From Albimonas donghaensis (GTDB lineage: Bacteria > Pseudomonadota > Alphaproteobacteria > Rhodobacterales > Rhodobacteraceae), in the NCBI RefSeq assembly GCF_900106695.1, contig NZ_FNMZ01000011.1, positions 83,612-147,611 of the forward strand: 64,000 nt of DNA, read 5' to 3'. The position numbers and the translations under genes were made by a program. This document shows positions 1 to 8,664 of this stretch, piece by piece (position 1 is the stretch's first letter; each line of letters begins with the position of its first letter). The notes below the pieces were generated by a model that was not told the origin of the DNA, searched no databases, and saw nothing but the letters and a program-made list of their open reading frames with translations.

Positions 1-916
1 TGAAGAAGTCGGGCGGGCCGTCGAAGCGGGCCATGTGCTCCTTCACCAGCCAGTCGTTGACCGGGTTCTGCGGGATGGCGTGGTAGTAATAGGTCGCCCC
101 CTCCATGCCCGGCAGGTCGCGATAGGCCTTGAGAGCCGCGAGGATGTTGCCGCCCGTCGCGATCTCCACCCCGAAGCGGGACGGGTCCATGGCGTTGATC
201 TTGCCCATCGGATTGCCGCCGCCGGCCCAGATGATGAAGAGCTTCTTGGACTCGGCCTCCACCCCGTCCATGGCCTGGAAGATGCGCTCGGCCGCGGCGG
301 TGAAGTCGGTGGTGTCGGTGGGGACGTATTCCTCATGCGCGAGCGTCGCCCCGGTGCCCTCCAGCGCCTCCTTGAACGCCGCCACGCCGTCGCGGCCGAA
401 GGCGTAGTCCTGGGCCAGCGTGGCGATGGCCACGCCCTCGGCCCCGATGGCGATGGCGTTGGCGACCGCGTCCTGGGAGGAATTGCGCCCGGTGCGGAAG
501 ATGTAGCGGTTCCAGTTCTCGCCGGTGATCGAGTCCGCCACCGCCGGCTCCACGATCAGGATCTTCTCGTATTCTTCGGCGACGGGGAGCATGGCCAGCG
601 CCACGCCCGAGGACACGGGGCCCACGGCCAGCGTCACCTCGTCGTCGCCATAGGCCTCGGCCAGCAGGGCCTTGCCGATGTCGGGCTTGAGCTGGGTGTC
701 CTTCTCGATGACCTCGATCTTCTCGCCGTTGACCTCCATGGTCCCGTCGGTGGCGTATTCGAGGCCCATCATCAGGCCGTTATGCGACTGGGCGGCATAG
801 GCCTCGAACGGGCCGGTCTTGCCGTAGACATGGGCGATCTTGATCTGCGCCTGGGCGGCGGTTCCGGCGATCAGGCCGGCCGCGACCACGGTCGCGGCGC
901 GCGCGAGTGCGTGCAT
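1..916 (-). CDS. ABC transporter substrate-binding protein, branched-chain amino acid type (C-terminus outside window)
   Basis: The reading frame is open from an ATG at 916 down to the window edge, so only the C-terminal end is missing. A GGGAGGGAA ribosome site precedes the start. Residues 1-24 form a signal peptide (hydrophobic [12 protein letters not shown], then AQA), so the product is periplasmic. The mature part starts [17 protein letters not shown] and contains the family pattern of a type I periplasmic-binding fold (Peripla_BP_6, LivJ/UrtA-like): [19 protein letters not shown], then [10 protein letters not shown] and [15 protein letters not shown]. These proteins deliver branched-chain amino acids, amides, urea or aromatic acids to an ABC permease; the substrate cannot be told from sequence. 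The transporter's permease and ATPase genes would lie to the left of the window. About 305 residues are visible of an expected 390-420. Confidence 0.9.
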   Translation of the reverse strand, partial: MHALARAATVVAAGLIAGTAAQAQIKIAHVYGKTGPFEAYAAQSHNGLMMGLEYATDGTMEVNGEKIEVIEKDTQLKPDIGKALLAEAYGDDEVTLAVGPVSSGVALAMLPVAEEYEKILIVEPAVADSITGENWNRYIFRTGRNSSQDAVANAIAIGAEGVAIATLAQDYAFGRDGVAAFKEALEGTGATLAHEEYVPTDTTDFTAAAERIFQAMDGVEAESKKLFIIWAGGGNPMGKINAMDPSRFGVEIATGGNILAALKAYRDLPGMEGATYYYHAIPQNPVNDWLVKEHMARFDGPPDFF

Positions 917-1171
917 GGCGTTCCCTCCCTGTTGCGTCGGGCGCTGAGCGCTGCTCCAGAAGGGAACATCGCGCCCGCTCCGTCGAGGGAGCGTAGAGGG
1001 CGGCCGTCTCCGCTGGCAAATGAAGAATCGAAGGATGATACGCTGGCGACCGGATCGACGCCGCGTCACCCGGGGCGCGGGGCCCGGAACGGCCGCCGCG
1101 GGCCCCTTGCGCTCGACGCACGCGCCCTGCGCTGGCATAGACGAAGGCGACAGTCTGACGGAGCGCCCCCC

Positions 1172-1828
1172 ATGTCCGAGCCCACCTCGCCCGAGTCCAA
1201 TCCGCATCTCACCCTGGTCGACCACCCGCTGGTCCAGCACAAGCTGACCCTGATGCGGGCGAAGGCGACCTCGACCGCCACCTTCCGCCAGCTTCTGCGC
1301 GAGATCAGCCTGCTGCTGGGCTATGAGGCGCTGCGGACCCTGCCGCTGACCGACACCGTCATCGAAACTCCGATGCAGGAGATGAAGGCGCCGGTTCTGG
1401 CGGGCAAGAAGCTGGCCGTGGTCTCCATCCTGCGGGCGGGGAACGGGCTGCTGGACGGGATCCTGGAGCTGGCGCCCTCGGCGCGGGTGGGGTTCGTGGG
1501 GCTTTACCGGGACGAGGAGACGCTGAAGCCGGTGCAGTATTACTGCAAGGTGCCGAGCGATCTGGCGGATCGGCCGGTGCTGGCGCTGGACCCGATGCTG
1601 GCGACGGGCAATTCCTCGGTCGCCGCGGTGGACCTGCTGAAGGAGAAGGGGGCGCAGGACATCCGCTTTCTGTGCCTGCTGGCGGCGCCCGAAGGCGTGG
1701 CCCGGATGAAGGAGGCGCATCCCGACGTGAAGATCGTGACCGCCTCGCTGGACGAGAAGCTCAACGAAAAGGGCTATATCGTGCCGGGTCTGGGCGATGC
1801 CGGGGACCGGATGTTCGGCACCAAGTGA
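1172..1828 (+). CDS. upp: Uracil phosphoribosyltransferase
   Basis: Converts uracil and PRPP to UMP in pyrimidine salvage, in the cytoplasm. The 218-residue product has the expected family length (about 210) plus a short N-terminal extension. Seen in sequence: the N-terminal [13 protein letters not shown] signature, the substrate region [12 protein letters not shown], the PRPP loop [12 protein letters not shown], and the C-terminal uracil-binding end [13 protein letters not shown], which is nearly invariant in the family. The ATG at 1172 is chosen because a much longer frame upstream is only the antisense of the neighbouring transporter gene. It stands alone, divergent from the binding-protein gene, with about 255 bases between the two starts. 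Confidence 0.97.
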   Translation: MSEPTSPESNPHLTLVDHPLVQHKLTLMRAKATSTATFRQLLREISLLLGYEALRTLPLTDTVIETPMQEMKAPVLAGKKLAVVSILRAGNGLLDGILELAPSARVGFVGLYRDEETLKPVQYYCKVPSDLADRPVLALDPMLATGNSSVAAVDLLKEKGAQDIRFLCLLAAPEGVARMKEAHPDVKIVTASLDEKLNEKGYIVPGLGDAGDRMFGTK

Positions 1829-1944
1829 GCGGCTTCCGGCGGATCGTTTCCAGGCGGGAACCGATCCGTCGCGCCGCCGCCGGCTGTCGCGGGCGGGCGC
1901 GACCCCCTATCTGGTGGCGCATCCCGCAGCGAGGAGCCGCCGCC

Positions 1945-2865
1945 ATGTCGATCCGCCCCGTGAAACGCGAAGCCGCCGCCCAGCCGACCATGGAGGGGGC
2001 GGGGGTGCATCTGCACCGCGCCTTCGGGTTCTCCGACCCCCGCGAGGTCGACCCGTTCCTGCTGTTCGACGATTTCCGCAACGACATTCCCGATCTCTAC
2101 CGCGAGGGATTCCCCTGGCATCCGCATCGGGGGATCGAGACGATCACCTATGTGCTGGCCGGGCAGGTGGAGCACGCCGACAGCCTCGGCAATCGGGGCG
2201 TGCTGGGGGCGGGGGACGTGCAGTGGATGACCGCCGGGTCGGGCATCATGCACCAGGAGATGCCCAGGGGCGACCGCCAGGGGCGGATGCACGGCTTCCA
2301 GCTCTGGGCCAACCTGCCGAGCCGGCTGAAGATGACCACGCCCAATTACCAGGACGTGCCGGGGACCGAGATCCCGGTGCGAACCGAGGATGACGGCACG
2401 GTGATCCGCGTCGTCACCGGCGACTGGCGCGGCATCCGCGGGCCGGTGGACGGGATCGCGGCGGACCCGCGCTACCTGGATATCTCCGTGCCGCCCAACA
2501 CCGCCAGGCGCATCAAGGTCGAGGTCGAGCGGAAGGCCTTCGCCTACATCTTCGCCGGCGCGGGGACGTTCAAGGGCGCCTCCGACCCCTTCGGCGTGCT
2601 GCTGGAGAAGGAATACCAGGGCGAGGAGCTCAACATCCGCGACCTGTCGGGCGACCGCACGCTGGTGGTGTTCGACCGGGGCGACGAGGTGGAGATCCGC
2701 TCGGGCCCCGAGGGGGTGCGCTTCCTGCTGGTGTCGGGCAAGCCGATCAGGGAGCCGGTGGCCTGGCACGGGCCGATCGTGATGAACACGCGGGCGGAGC
2801 TGGAGCAGGCGATGAAGGACCTGCGCAACCGCAGGTTCATCCGCGAAAGCGCAAAGGGGATCTGA
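1945..2865 (+). CDS. Pirin family protein
   Basis: A bicupin of 306 residues, the normal pirin length. The N-terminal cupin carries the family signature: FLLFDDFRND, then FPWHPHRGIETITYVLAG with the metal-binding His pair and Glu, then GDVQWMTAGSGIMHQEMP with a further His and Glu. The C-terminal cupin follows (about 190-290, including PFGVLLEKEYQGEE). Pirins bind a single iron; some have quercetinase activity and others bind metabolic enzymes or regulators, so the biochemical role here is open. The ATG at 1945 follows a GAGGAGCC ribosome site. It is co-directional with upp, about 115 bases downstream. Confidence 0.93.
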   Translation: MSIRPVKREAAAQPTMEGAGVHLHRAFGFSDPREVDPFLLFDDFRNDIPDLYREGFPWHPHRGIETITYVLAGQVEHADSLGNRGVLGAGDVQWMTAGSGIMHQEMPRGDRQGRMHGFQLWANLPSRLKMTTPNYQDVPGTEIPVRTEDDGTVIRVVTGDWRGIRGPVDGIAADPRYLDISVPPNTARRIKVEVERKAFAYIFAGAGTFKGASDPFGVLLEKEYQGEELNIRDLSGDRTLVVFDRGDEVEIRSGPEGVRFLLVSGKPIREPVAWHGPIVMNTRAELEQAMKDLRNRRFIRESAKGI

Positions 2866-2888
2866 TCAGGGGATCGGGCCGGGCGCGT

Positions 2889-3791
2889 TCAGGCCCGCCC
2901 CGCGCCGCCCTGCCTCGCGACGCCCCGACCTGCAACGCGCCGAAGCGCGCCCGCGGCCCCCAGGGCGGCCGCGAGCAGCGCGGCGGTCCCCGGCAGCGGC
3001 GTTTCGGTGGGAGGCGTCGGGGGCGTGACGCCGTAGACGGAGAGCGTGCTGCCGGAGCCCGAGCGCCAGTTGTAGTAATAGAGCCGGTCGTCGGCATAGG
3101 TCAGCCCGGCGTCGAGACCGTCGAGGCCAAGCGCGAAGGTCTCCTGCAAGCTTCCCGTCAGCAGGTCGAACACCCGGATCGAAGCCGTCGCGCTGTAGTC
3201 CAGCACCCAGACCGCGTTGCGGCCGGTGTCGATCGCCAGGTCGCCGATGCCGGCGGTGGTCGCGAGCGCGGTGGTCCGCAGGATGACGTCCGGCGCCGCG
3301 ATGGACGAGACGCGCAGCGTGTCGAGATCGCCCCAGCCGTAGCTGGTGGACGGTTCGGTCCGGTAGAGCGTCCCGTCGCGCGCATCGATCGGATAGCCGC
3401 CATAGGCCGCGACCTCGCTCGACAGGACCGAGGCCGAGCTGGTCGCCTTGTCATAGGCGTAGAGGTCGAGCCCGAGGACGTTGCCGGAATAGTCGCTGAA
3501 ATAGTAGTCGCCGCCATCGCCGGCGACCGAGGTGGTGTTCTGGAAGCCGATCGCCTGCGTGCTCTCGATCGCGCCGGTCAGGCTGGTGGCGAAGATCGTC
3601 TGGCTGGACTGCTGCATGAACAGCAGCTGATCGGTATCGGTGTCGTAGCCCAGCCCCTGCGGATGGAAGTTCGCCGCGGGATCCGCGAGGCGATTGTCGA
3701 GCGCGTGGATGTCGATCAGGTCGAGGCTCAGGGCCCGCCCCTGGGACGCGGCCAGAACGGTCGCGAGCGCGCAAAATGCCAGCAGCTTCAC
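2889..3791 (-). CDS. Secreted surface protein with a VPLPA/PEP-CTERM-like tail
   Basis: A GTG at 3791 with an AAGGA ribosome site seven bases upstream gives a 300-residue protein that begins directly with a signal peptide (KLLAFCALATVLAASQGRA). Longer starts further upstream would place that signal peptide internally. The body looks like a repetitive beta-rich propeller or NHL-like fold (FHPQGLGYDTDTDQLLF, IGDLAIDTGRNAVWVLD, GLDAGLTYADDRLYYYN), resembling DUF4394-type or SMP-30-like propellers, but I cannot assign a family. The C-terminus has TPLPGTAALLAAALGAAGAL followed by RR, a variant of the exosortase-recognised VPLPA sorting signal: Pro motif, hydrophobic helix, basic end. Ligand and role are unknown. 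Confidence 0.75.
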   Translation of the reverse strand: MKLLAFCALATVLAASQGRALSLDLIDIHALDNRLADPAANFHPQGLGYDTDTDQLLFMQQSSQTIFATSLTGAIESTQAIGFQNTTSVAGDGGDYYFSDYSGNVLGLDLYAYDKATSSASVLSSEVAAYGGYPIDARDGTLYRTEPSTSYGWGDLDTLRVSSIAAPDVILRTTALATTAGIGDLAIDTGRNAVWVLDYSATASIRVFDLLTGSLQETFALGLDGLDAGLTYADDRLYYYNWRSGSGSTLSVYGVTPPTPPTETPLPGTAALLAAALGAAGALRRVAGRGVARQGGAGRA

Positions 3792-4007
3792 TTGCTGTTC
3801 CTTCTGGATCGGGTCGACGATACGGTCGAACGGCGCCGGTTGCCGGATCGTTAACACCCGATTCATTAAGATATCATTGACCATGGCCTCCCCGACGGTC
3901 CCGCGCCGGTCCCCCGCCGACCCCTGCCGGCCCCCTGCCGCGCGCCGGTTCGCTAACGATTTGTTCACCCTCTCGCGCAAGGCTCGTTTCGTTCGGATTT
4001 TCACTTT

Positions 4008-4022
4008 GTTCCTGTTAAGTTC
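4008..4022 (+). promoter_or_regulatory. SOS (LexA) box of recA, GTTC-N7-GTTC
   Basis: GTTC at 4008-4011 and GTTC at 4019-4022 are separated by exactly seven bases (CTGTTAA), the direct-repeat LexA site known from alphaproteobacteria. It lies 86 bases before the recA ATG, inside the 317-bp gap 3792-4108. Extra GTTC half-sites occur at 3963 and 3991. The same gap serves the divergent surface-protein gene. Apart from AT-rich tracts around 3850-3885 (TTAACACC, CATTAAGATATCATTGACC) and a GTTAAG direct repeat at 4014-4031, nothing else was recognised. Confidence 0.82.
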
Positions 4023-4108
4023 TCGTGTTAAGCATGGTGGAACACATCAGGAACGATCCCGCGCGTTGGACATCCTCCGATGGCTGTGGGAAACAAGGAT
4101 GACAGGCA

Positions 4109-5179
4109 ATGGCGCAGAGCATTCTCGAACTCACGGGCAAGGGCGGCATGGACAAGCAGAAGGCCCTGGAAAGCGCGCTCTCTCAGATCGAGCGCAATTT
4201 CGGCAAGGGCTCCATCATGAAGCTGGGCGAACGCTCGGTGATGGATATCGAAGCGATTTCAACGGGCTCCATCGGGCTGGACATCGCGCTGGGTGTCGGC
4301 GGACTGCCCAAGGGCCGGATCATCGAGATCTACGGCCCCGAGTCGTCGGGCAAGACCACGCTGGCCCTGCATGTGGTGGCCGAGGAGCAGAAGAAGGGCG
4401 GCATCTGCGCCTTCGTGGACGCGGAGCACGCGCTCGACCCCGCCTACGCCCGCAAGCTGGGCGTGGACGTGGACGAACTGCTGATCTCGCAGCCCGACGC
4501 CGGCGAGCAGGCGCTGGAGATCACCGACACGCTGGTGCGCTCGGGCGCGGTCTCGGTGGTGGTGGTCGATTCGGTCGCCGCCCTGACGCCGAAGTCCGAG
4601 CTTGAAGGCGACATGGGCGACTCCTCCGTGGGCGTGCAGGCGAGGCTGATGAGCCAGGCCATGCGCAAGCTGACCGGCTCGATCTCGCGCTCCAAGTGCA
4701 TGGTCATCTTCATCAACCAGATCCGCATGAAGATCGGCGTCATGTTCGGCTCGCCCGAGACCACGACGGGCGGCAACGCGCTGAAGTTCTACTCCTCCGT
4801 CCGGCTCGACATCCGCCGCATCGGGGCGCTGAAGGACCGCGACGAGGTGGTGGGCAACCATACCCGCGTGAAGATCGTGAAGAACAAGGTGGCGCCGCCG
4901 TTCAAGCAGGTCGAATTCGACATCATGTATGGCGAGGGCATCTCCAAGATGGGCGAGCTCATCGACCTCGGGGTCAAGGCCGGGGTGGTGGAGAAATCCG
5001 GCTCCTGGTTCTCCTTCGCCGATCAGCGGATCGGGCAGGGGCGTGAGAACGCCAAGAACTTCCTGAAGGAGAACAAGGACGTGGCGCTGGAGATCGAAGA
5101 CAAGATCCGCGCGGCCCACGGGCTCGACTTCGAGGTCGCGCCGAGCGCCGGCGACGACGGGGACGTGCTGGAGGCCTGA
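4109..5179 (+). CDS. recA: Recombinase RecA
   Basis: ATP-dependent strand-exchange protein and LexA co-protease. The 356-residue length is typical for alphaproteobacteria. Seen: Walker [10 protein letters not shown] at residues 76-84, the Walker B region [12 protein letters not shown], the loop-1 segment [23 protein letters not shown] (in parts), loop 2 region [22 protein letters not shown], and the acidic C-terminus ending GDDGDVLEA. An AAGGA ribosome site sits ten bases before the ATG. An SOS box lies upstream and an intrinsic terminator follows within 60 bases, so the gene is monocistronic and damage-inducible. Confidence 0.99.
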   Translation: MAQSILELTGKGGMDKQKALESALSQIERNFGKGSIMKLGERSVMDIEAISTGSIGLDIALGVGGLPKGRIIEIYGPESSGKTTLALHVVAEEQKKGGICAFVDAEHALDPAYARKLGVDVDELLISQPDAGEQALEITDTLVRSGAVSVVVVDSVAALTPKSELEGDMGDSSVGVQARLMSQAMRKLTGSISRSKCMVIFINQIRMKIGVMFGSPETTTGGNALKFYSSVRLDIRRIGALKDRDEVVGNHTRVKIVKNKVAPPFKQVEFDIMYGEGISKMGELIDLGVKAGVVEKSGSWFSFADQRIGQGRENAKNFLKENKDVALEIEDKIRAAHGLDFEVAPSAGDDGDVLEA

Positions 5180-5233
5180 GCCCCCCGCCCGACCCCCGGC
5201 CGGCTGCTCCGCGGCCAGACCCGGGTCCTTTCG

Positions 5234-5266
5234 AAACCCCGCGCGCCCGCCGGCGCGCGGGGTTTT
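5234..5266 (+). terminator. Intrinsic terminator of recA
   Basis: An 11-bp perfect GC stem (CCCCGCGCGCC / GGCGCGCGGGG) with a 4-base loop, extended by AAA/TTT and ending in TTTT. It starts 55 bases after the recA stop. Confidence 0.85.
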
Positions 5267-5406
5267 CGCGTCGTCGGGGCGCCGCAGGGGAAGGCGCGCG
5301 GCGGTCGTGTGCGTCGCCGCACTTGTCAGACGGCTGAACTGGGGGTCTTGTCGGTCAGGTTTCGATGACCCTGAATCCGCTGCGCGCCGCGCCGGGAGAT
5401 TGCGCC

Positions 5407-6852
5407 ATGACCAATCCGCTGTCGGACGCGACGTCCTGGCTCTACCATCTGGGCGACGTGAACATGGCCCGCGCCGCCGAGATCGCGGGGCGCGACCCGG
5501 ATCTGGTGGTGACCGAATGGGCCTCCTACGCGCGGGAGGAGGCGCCCTACGGGGACCGCATCCTCAACGCCCTGCGCGACGGGGATCCGGACCGGATGGT
5601 GGTCTCCTACATCTCCATCGGCGAGGCGGAGCCCTACCGCTATTACTGGCGTCAGGCGTGGGAGCGGACCCCTCCGGCCTGGCTCGATGAGGTCAATCCG
5701 GAATGGGTGGACAACATCCGGGTGAAATACTGGATGTCGGACTGGCAGGACATCGTCTTCGACTATGCAGACCGGATCTTCGAGGCGGGGTTCGACGGGC
5801 TCTACCTCGACATCGTTTCGGCCTACGAGCGGTTCGAGGACATCGCCCCCGGCGCCCGCGACTACCGCGCCGACATGGTGGATTTCGTCGCCGCCCTGCG
5901 CGCGCAGGCGGATGAATGGACGCAGCGGACGGGGCGGGAGCGGGTGGTCATCGCTCAGAACGCCGAGGAGCTGATCGAGGAGACGGGCTATGCCGACATC
6001 GTCCACGGCATCGGGCGCGAGGATCTGCAATTCTACTACGAATACGGCCGGTCCGGTCAGTTCGAGGCCCTGCCGCGCAGCGAATACCGCTACGCGCTGA
6101 ACCTGTTGAAGGAGGCCGAGGCGCAGGGGGTGGAGACTTTCGCGGTCGAATACATCCCCGCCCGCAAGGCCGACGACGCGGCGGTCCGGCTGGCGGCGGA
6201 GGCCGAGGATCTGGAGGCGGCGGGCATCCCGCTCTACATCGCCGGCGGGCGGGATCTGGACGCAGTCTACGCGCAGCCGGACGACGCGACGCGGCCCGAT
6301 TCCCAACCCGGGCCCCAACCCGAGCCGGAAGGCGGCGACTGGCGGGACGGCGGCCGGCGCGGAGACGACATCGACGGCACCCAACGCGCCGACCGCATCC
6401 GGGGGCTGGGCGGGGCCGACGAGATCGACGGCCGCAAGGGCGCGGACCTGCTGCTGGGGGGCAAGGGCGCGGACGCGCTCTACGGCGCGGGCGGCGAGGA
6501 CCGGCTCAAGGGCGGCGCCCAGGATGACGAGCTGCATGGCGGGCGCGGCGCCGACATGCTGCGCGGCGGCGGCGGGGACGACTGGCTGGATGGCGGCGCG
6601 GGGCGCGACCGGCTGATCGGCGGCGCGGGGGCGGACGTGTTCGTGCTGAGCCAGGGCCGCGACCGGGCGCGGGATTTCGACGTCGGGGCGGACGAGATCG
6701 CCATGGTCTCGGATGACGGGCGGGGGGCCGGGTTCCGCCTGCGCGAAGTGGCGTCCGGCGTCATGGTGCGCGGCGACGATGGCGAGCGGATGCTGCTGGA
6801 GGGGGTGAGCCGGAGCGATCTGGACGCCGACCACTTCTTCTTCGACCTTTGA
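5407..6852 (+). CDS. GH114-like polysaccharide hydrolase fused to C-terminal RTX calcium-binding repeats
   Basis: 481 residues from the ATG at 5407, which has GGGAG eight bases upstream; an in-frame ATG at 5365 lacks a good site. Residues 10-285 match the GH114 / TM1410 TIM-barrel family (endo-alpha-1,4-polygalactosaminidase type): VVSYISIGEAEPYRYYW, VKYWMSDWQDIVFDY, and FDGLYLDIVSAYE with a candidate acidic residue Asp135; Glu249 in FAVEYIP is the second candidate. After a Pro-rich linker (about 290-312), residues 318-410 hold nine to ten GGxGxDxLx nonapeptides that bind calcium, followed by a 70-residue C-terminal piece ending DADHFFFDL. There is no signal peptide, which fits type I secretion through the RTX end. 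Likely role (inference): extracellular degradation or remodelling of galactosamine-containing exopolysaccharide. No type I secretion genes are nearby. Confidence 0.82.
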   Translation: MTNPLSDATSWLYHLGDVNMARAAEIAGRDPDLVVTEWASYAREEAPYGDRILNALRDGDPDRMVVSYISIGEAEPYRYYWRQAWERTPPAWLDEVNPEWVDNIRVKYWMSDWQDIVFDYADRIFEAGFDGLYLDIVSAYERFEDIAPGARDYRADMVDFVAALRAQADEWTQRTGRERVVIAQNAEELIEETGYADIVHGIGREDLQFYYEYGRSGQFEALPRSEYRYALNLLKEAEAQGVETFAVEYIPARKADDAAVRLAAEAEDLEAAGIPLYIAGGRDLDAVYAQPDDATRPDSQPGPQPEPEGGDWRDGGRRGDDIDGTQRADRIRGLGGADEIDGRKGADLLLGGKGADALYGAGGEDRLKGGAQDDELHGGRGADMLRGGGGDDWLDGGAGRDRLIGGAGADVFVLSQGRDRARDFDVGADEIAMVSDDGRGAGFRLREVASGVMVRGDDGERMLLEGVSRSDLDADHFFFDL

Positions 6853-6898
6853 CCGGGGAGGGCGTCTGAACCGGCGGGGCGTCGACGCCCCTTGCATC

Positions 6899-6941
6899 CC
6901 GGGAGGCTGAGTTTAGAATGATTCCAAACGCAGCCTCCCGG
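6899..6941. repeat. 43-bp interrupted dyad enclosing the mbfA iron box
   Basis: CCGGGAGGCTG at 6899-6909 is the exact reverse complement of CAGCCTCCCGG at 6931-6941. Between the arms the GTTT...GAA/TTC...AAAC halves of the Irr-like box also pair, so the whole element forms a nested dyad with two mismatched pairs. Its right arm enters the GGAGG ribosome site of mbfA (6940-6944). Confidence 0.7.
6912..6928. promoter_or_regulatory. Putative Irr operator (iron control element) of mbfA
   Basis: TTTAGAA-TGA-TTCCAAA matches the Irr / ICE palindrome TTTAGAA-N3-TTCTAAA with one mismatch. It ends 21 bases before the mbfA start, where bound Irr would block transcription. In rhizobia, mbfA is a known Irr-repressed gene, so family knowledge and context agree. 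Confidence 0.78.
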
Positions 6942-6949
6942 AGGTTCCC

Positions 6950-7927
6950 ATGTTCGGTTTCTCAACGGCCCGCCGCCGCCTCTCGGATCTGACCGAGGCG
7001 GAGGTTCTCGCGCTCGCCATCTCGTCCGAGGAGGACGACGCCCGCATTTACGCCACCTATGCCGCCCGGATGCGGGACGAGCACCCGGCCTCGGCCGCGG
7101 TGTTCGACGGCATGGCGAAGGAGGAGGACGCGCATCGCGCCCGCCTGATCGAGGCGTTCAAGGCGCGCTTCGACGGCCCCATTCCGCTGGTGCGGCGCGA
7201 GCATGTGGCGGGCTGGCTGGCCCGCCGCCCGGTGTGGCTGGCCAGGACCCTGAGCCTGGATACCCTGCGCGGCGAGGCGGCGCGGATGGAGCAGGCGGCG
7301 GCGGCCTTCTACGACCGGGCCGCGGCGGCGAGCACCGACCCGGACACCCGCAGGCTTCTGGGCGATCTCGCCGCCGCCGAGCGGGGGCACGAACGCGCCG
7401 CCGGGGCGCTGGCCGAGGCGCATCTCGACCCCGAGACCCGCGAGGCCGAGGACCAGGCCGACCGCCGCCGCTTCATCCTGACCTGGGTGCAGCCGGGGCT
7501 GGCGGGGCTGATGGACGGCTCGGTCTCGACGCTGGCCCCGATCTTCGCCACGGCCTTCGCCACGCAGGACCCCTGGGTGACGTTCCAGGTGGGGCTGGCG
7601 GCCTCGGTCGGGGCGGGGATCTCGATGGGGTTCACGGAGGCCGCGTCGGATGACGGGGTGATCTCGGGCCGCGGCTCGCCGATCAAGCGGGGGATCGCGG
7701 CGGGGGTGATGACGGCGGTGGGCGGGCTGGGGCATGCGCTGCCCTACCTGATCCCGGATTTCGTCACGGCGACGGTGATCGCGCTGGCGGTGGTGTTCGT
7801 GGAGCTCTGGGCCATCGCCTGGATCCAGAACCGCTGGATGGAGACGCCGTTCCTGCGCGCCGCCCTGCAGGTGGTGGTGGGCGGCGCGCTGGTGCTGGCG
7901 GCGGGCGTTCTGATCGGGGAGATCTAG
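6950..7927 (+). CDS. mbfA: MbfA, membrane-bound ferritin / VIT1-type iron exporter
   Basis: 325 residues in two parts. Residues about 10-150 are a ferritin-like (erythrin-type) four-helix domain with diiron-ligand patterns: SSEEDDARIY, AKEEDAHRARL, and the second-half AAERGHERAAG. Residues about 165-325 are a VIT1/CCC1-like membrane domain with LMDGSVSTLAPIFATAFAT, VGLAASVGAGISMGFTEAASDDG and hydrophobic segments to the end. MbfA proteins export iron across the inner membrane, protecting against iron and peroxide stress. The GGAGG ribosome site sits six bases before the ATG. An Irr-type box immediately upstream predicts repression in low iron and expression in high iron. The gene is single; a 150-bp GC-rich gap follows. 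Confidence 0.93.
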   Translation: MFGFSTARRRLSDLTEAEVLALAISSEEDDARIYATYAARMRDEHPASAAVFDGMAKEEDAHRARLIEAFKARFDGPIPLVRREHVAGWLARRPVWLARTLSLDTLRGEAARMEQAAAAFYDRAAAASTDPDTRRLLGDLAAAERGHERAAGALAEAHLDPETREAEDQADRRRFILTWVQPGLAGLMDGSVSTLAPIFATAFATQDPWVTFQVGLAASVGAGISMGFTEAASDDGVISGRGSPIKRGIAAGVMTAVGGLGHALPYLIPDFVTATVIALAVVFVELWAIAWIQNRWMETPFLRAALQVVVGGALVLAAGVLIGEI

Positions 7928-8083
7928 GGGCGCCGCGCCCGCGCGGACGCGGGCTGGACCCGGGCGCCCGCGGCGCGGGGAAGCGGTGTCGCCCGCGGCG
8001 GGGGGCGATGGGGGCGCGGGGCGTCGCCTTGCCGCCGCCGCCCGCCGGGCCGCGTCAGGCCCGCCCCCCCTGCGCAGGCCGCG

Positions 8084-8482
8084 TCAGGCGGTGAAGCCGA
8101 AGCCGTCGGGGTCGCGAACCGGGCGGTTGTCCAGCAGGGCCAGAAGGCCGGTGATGAACCGCACCAGCGCCCAGATCACCCACAGCGCCAGCACCGCGTA
8201 GCCGATCAGCACGATGGCCAGCAGCCCGCCGATCACGCAGGCCGCGAGGCCGATCCAGAACGAGCGGATCTGGAACTCGAAATGCCCGGCGGCGAGCGGG
8301 TCGGCCTCGCCGCGCTTCACATAGGCCAGGATCAGCCCGGCCAGCGCGCAGAGCGGCAGAAAGAAGCCGACGAAGTAGAGGATGTAGACCAGCTTGGCCG
8401 CGTCTCTGCCCGAGAGGCGGCCGGACCCGGCGTCGGGCGCCGCGGAGGGCTGGGGGGCGTGGGGAGAAGGGTCGTGGGTCAT
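8084..8482 (-). CDS. DUF4870-like small membrane protein
   Basis: 132 residues from the ATG at 8482, with GGAGCG seven bases upstream. A polar Pro-rich N-terminus (THDPSPHAPQPSAAPDAG) is followed by three or four membrane helices: LVYILYFVGFFLPLCALAGLILAYV, then FEFQIRSFWIGLAACVIGG, then LIGYAVLALWVIWALVRFI. The motif YVKRGEADPL...HFEFQIRSFW and the end LLALLDNRPVRDPDGFGF match the DUF4870 / Tim44-neighbour small membrane family common in Rhodobacterales. Function unknown. The gene faces mbfA convergently across a gap (7928-8083) of GC-rich sequence in which I see no gene. Confidence 0.8.
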   Translation of the reverse strand: MTHDPSPHAPQPSAAPDAGSGRLSGRDAAKLVYILYFVGFFLPLCALAGLILAYVKRGEADPLAAGHFEFQIRSFWIGLAACVIGGLLAIVLIGYAVLALWVIWALVRFITGLLALLDNRPVRDPDGFGFTA

Positions 8483-8664
8483 GATCGCGCTCCGTTCCGT
8501 TTCGACCCGAGAGGTTGGGGCGGAATGGGGCTTGAGCAAGGCCGCTTCGCGGGAATGAGGCCGCAAACCGGGTCCGGGCAGGCCCGCGGGGCGGACGGCG
8601 CGGGCAGGGCGCGCGGCCGGAGCGCCCGGGGTTGCGCGCGCTCCGGCCTCCGTCGGCGGGCGGG

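Noticed and set aside
35..1171. Long plus-strand frame leading into upp
   Set aside because: It is antisense to the ABC binding-protein gene, has shadow-type composition and no ribosome site at its start. Only the part from 1172 matches a known protein.
3845..4035. CtrA sites (TTAA-N7-TTAA) upstream of recA
   Set aside because: Several TTAA are present but their spacing is 9 or 11 bases, not 7.
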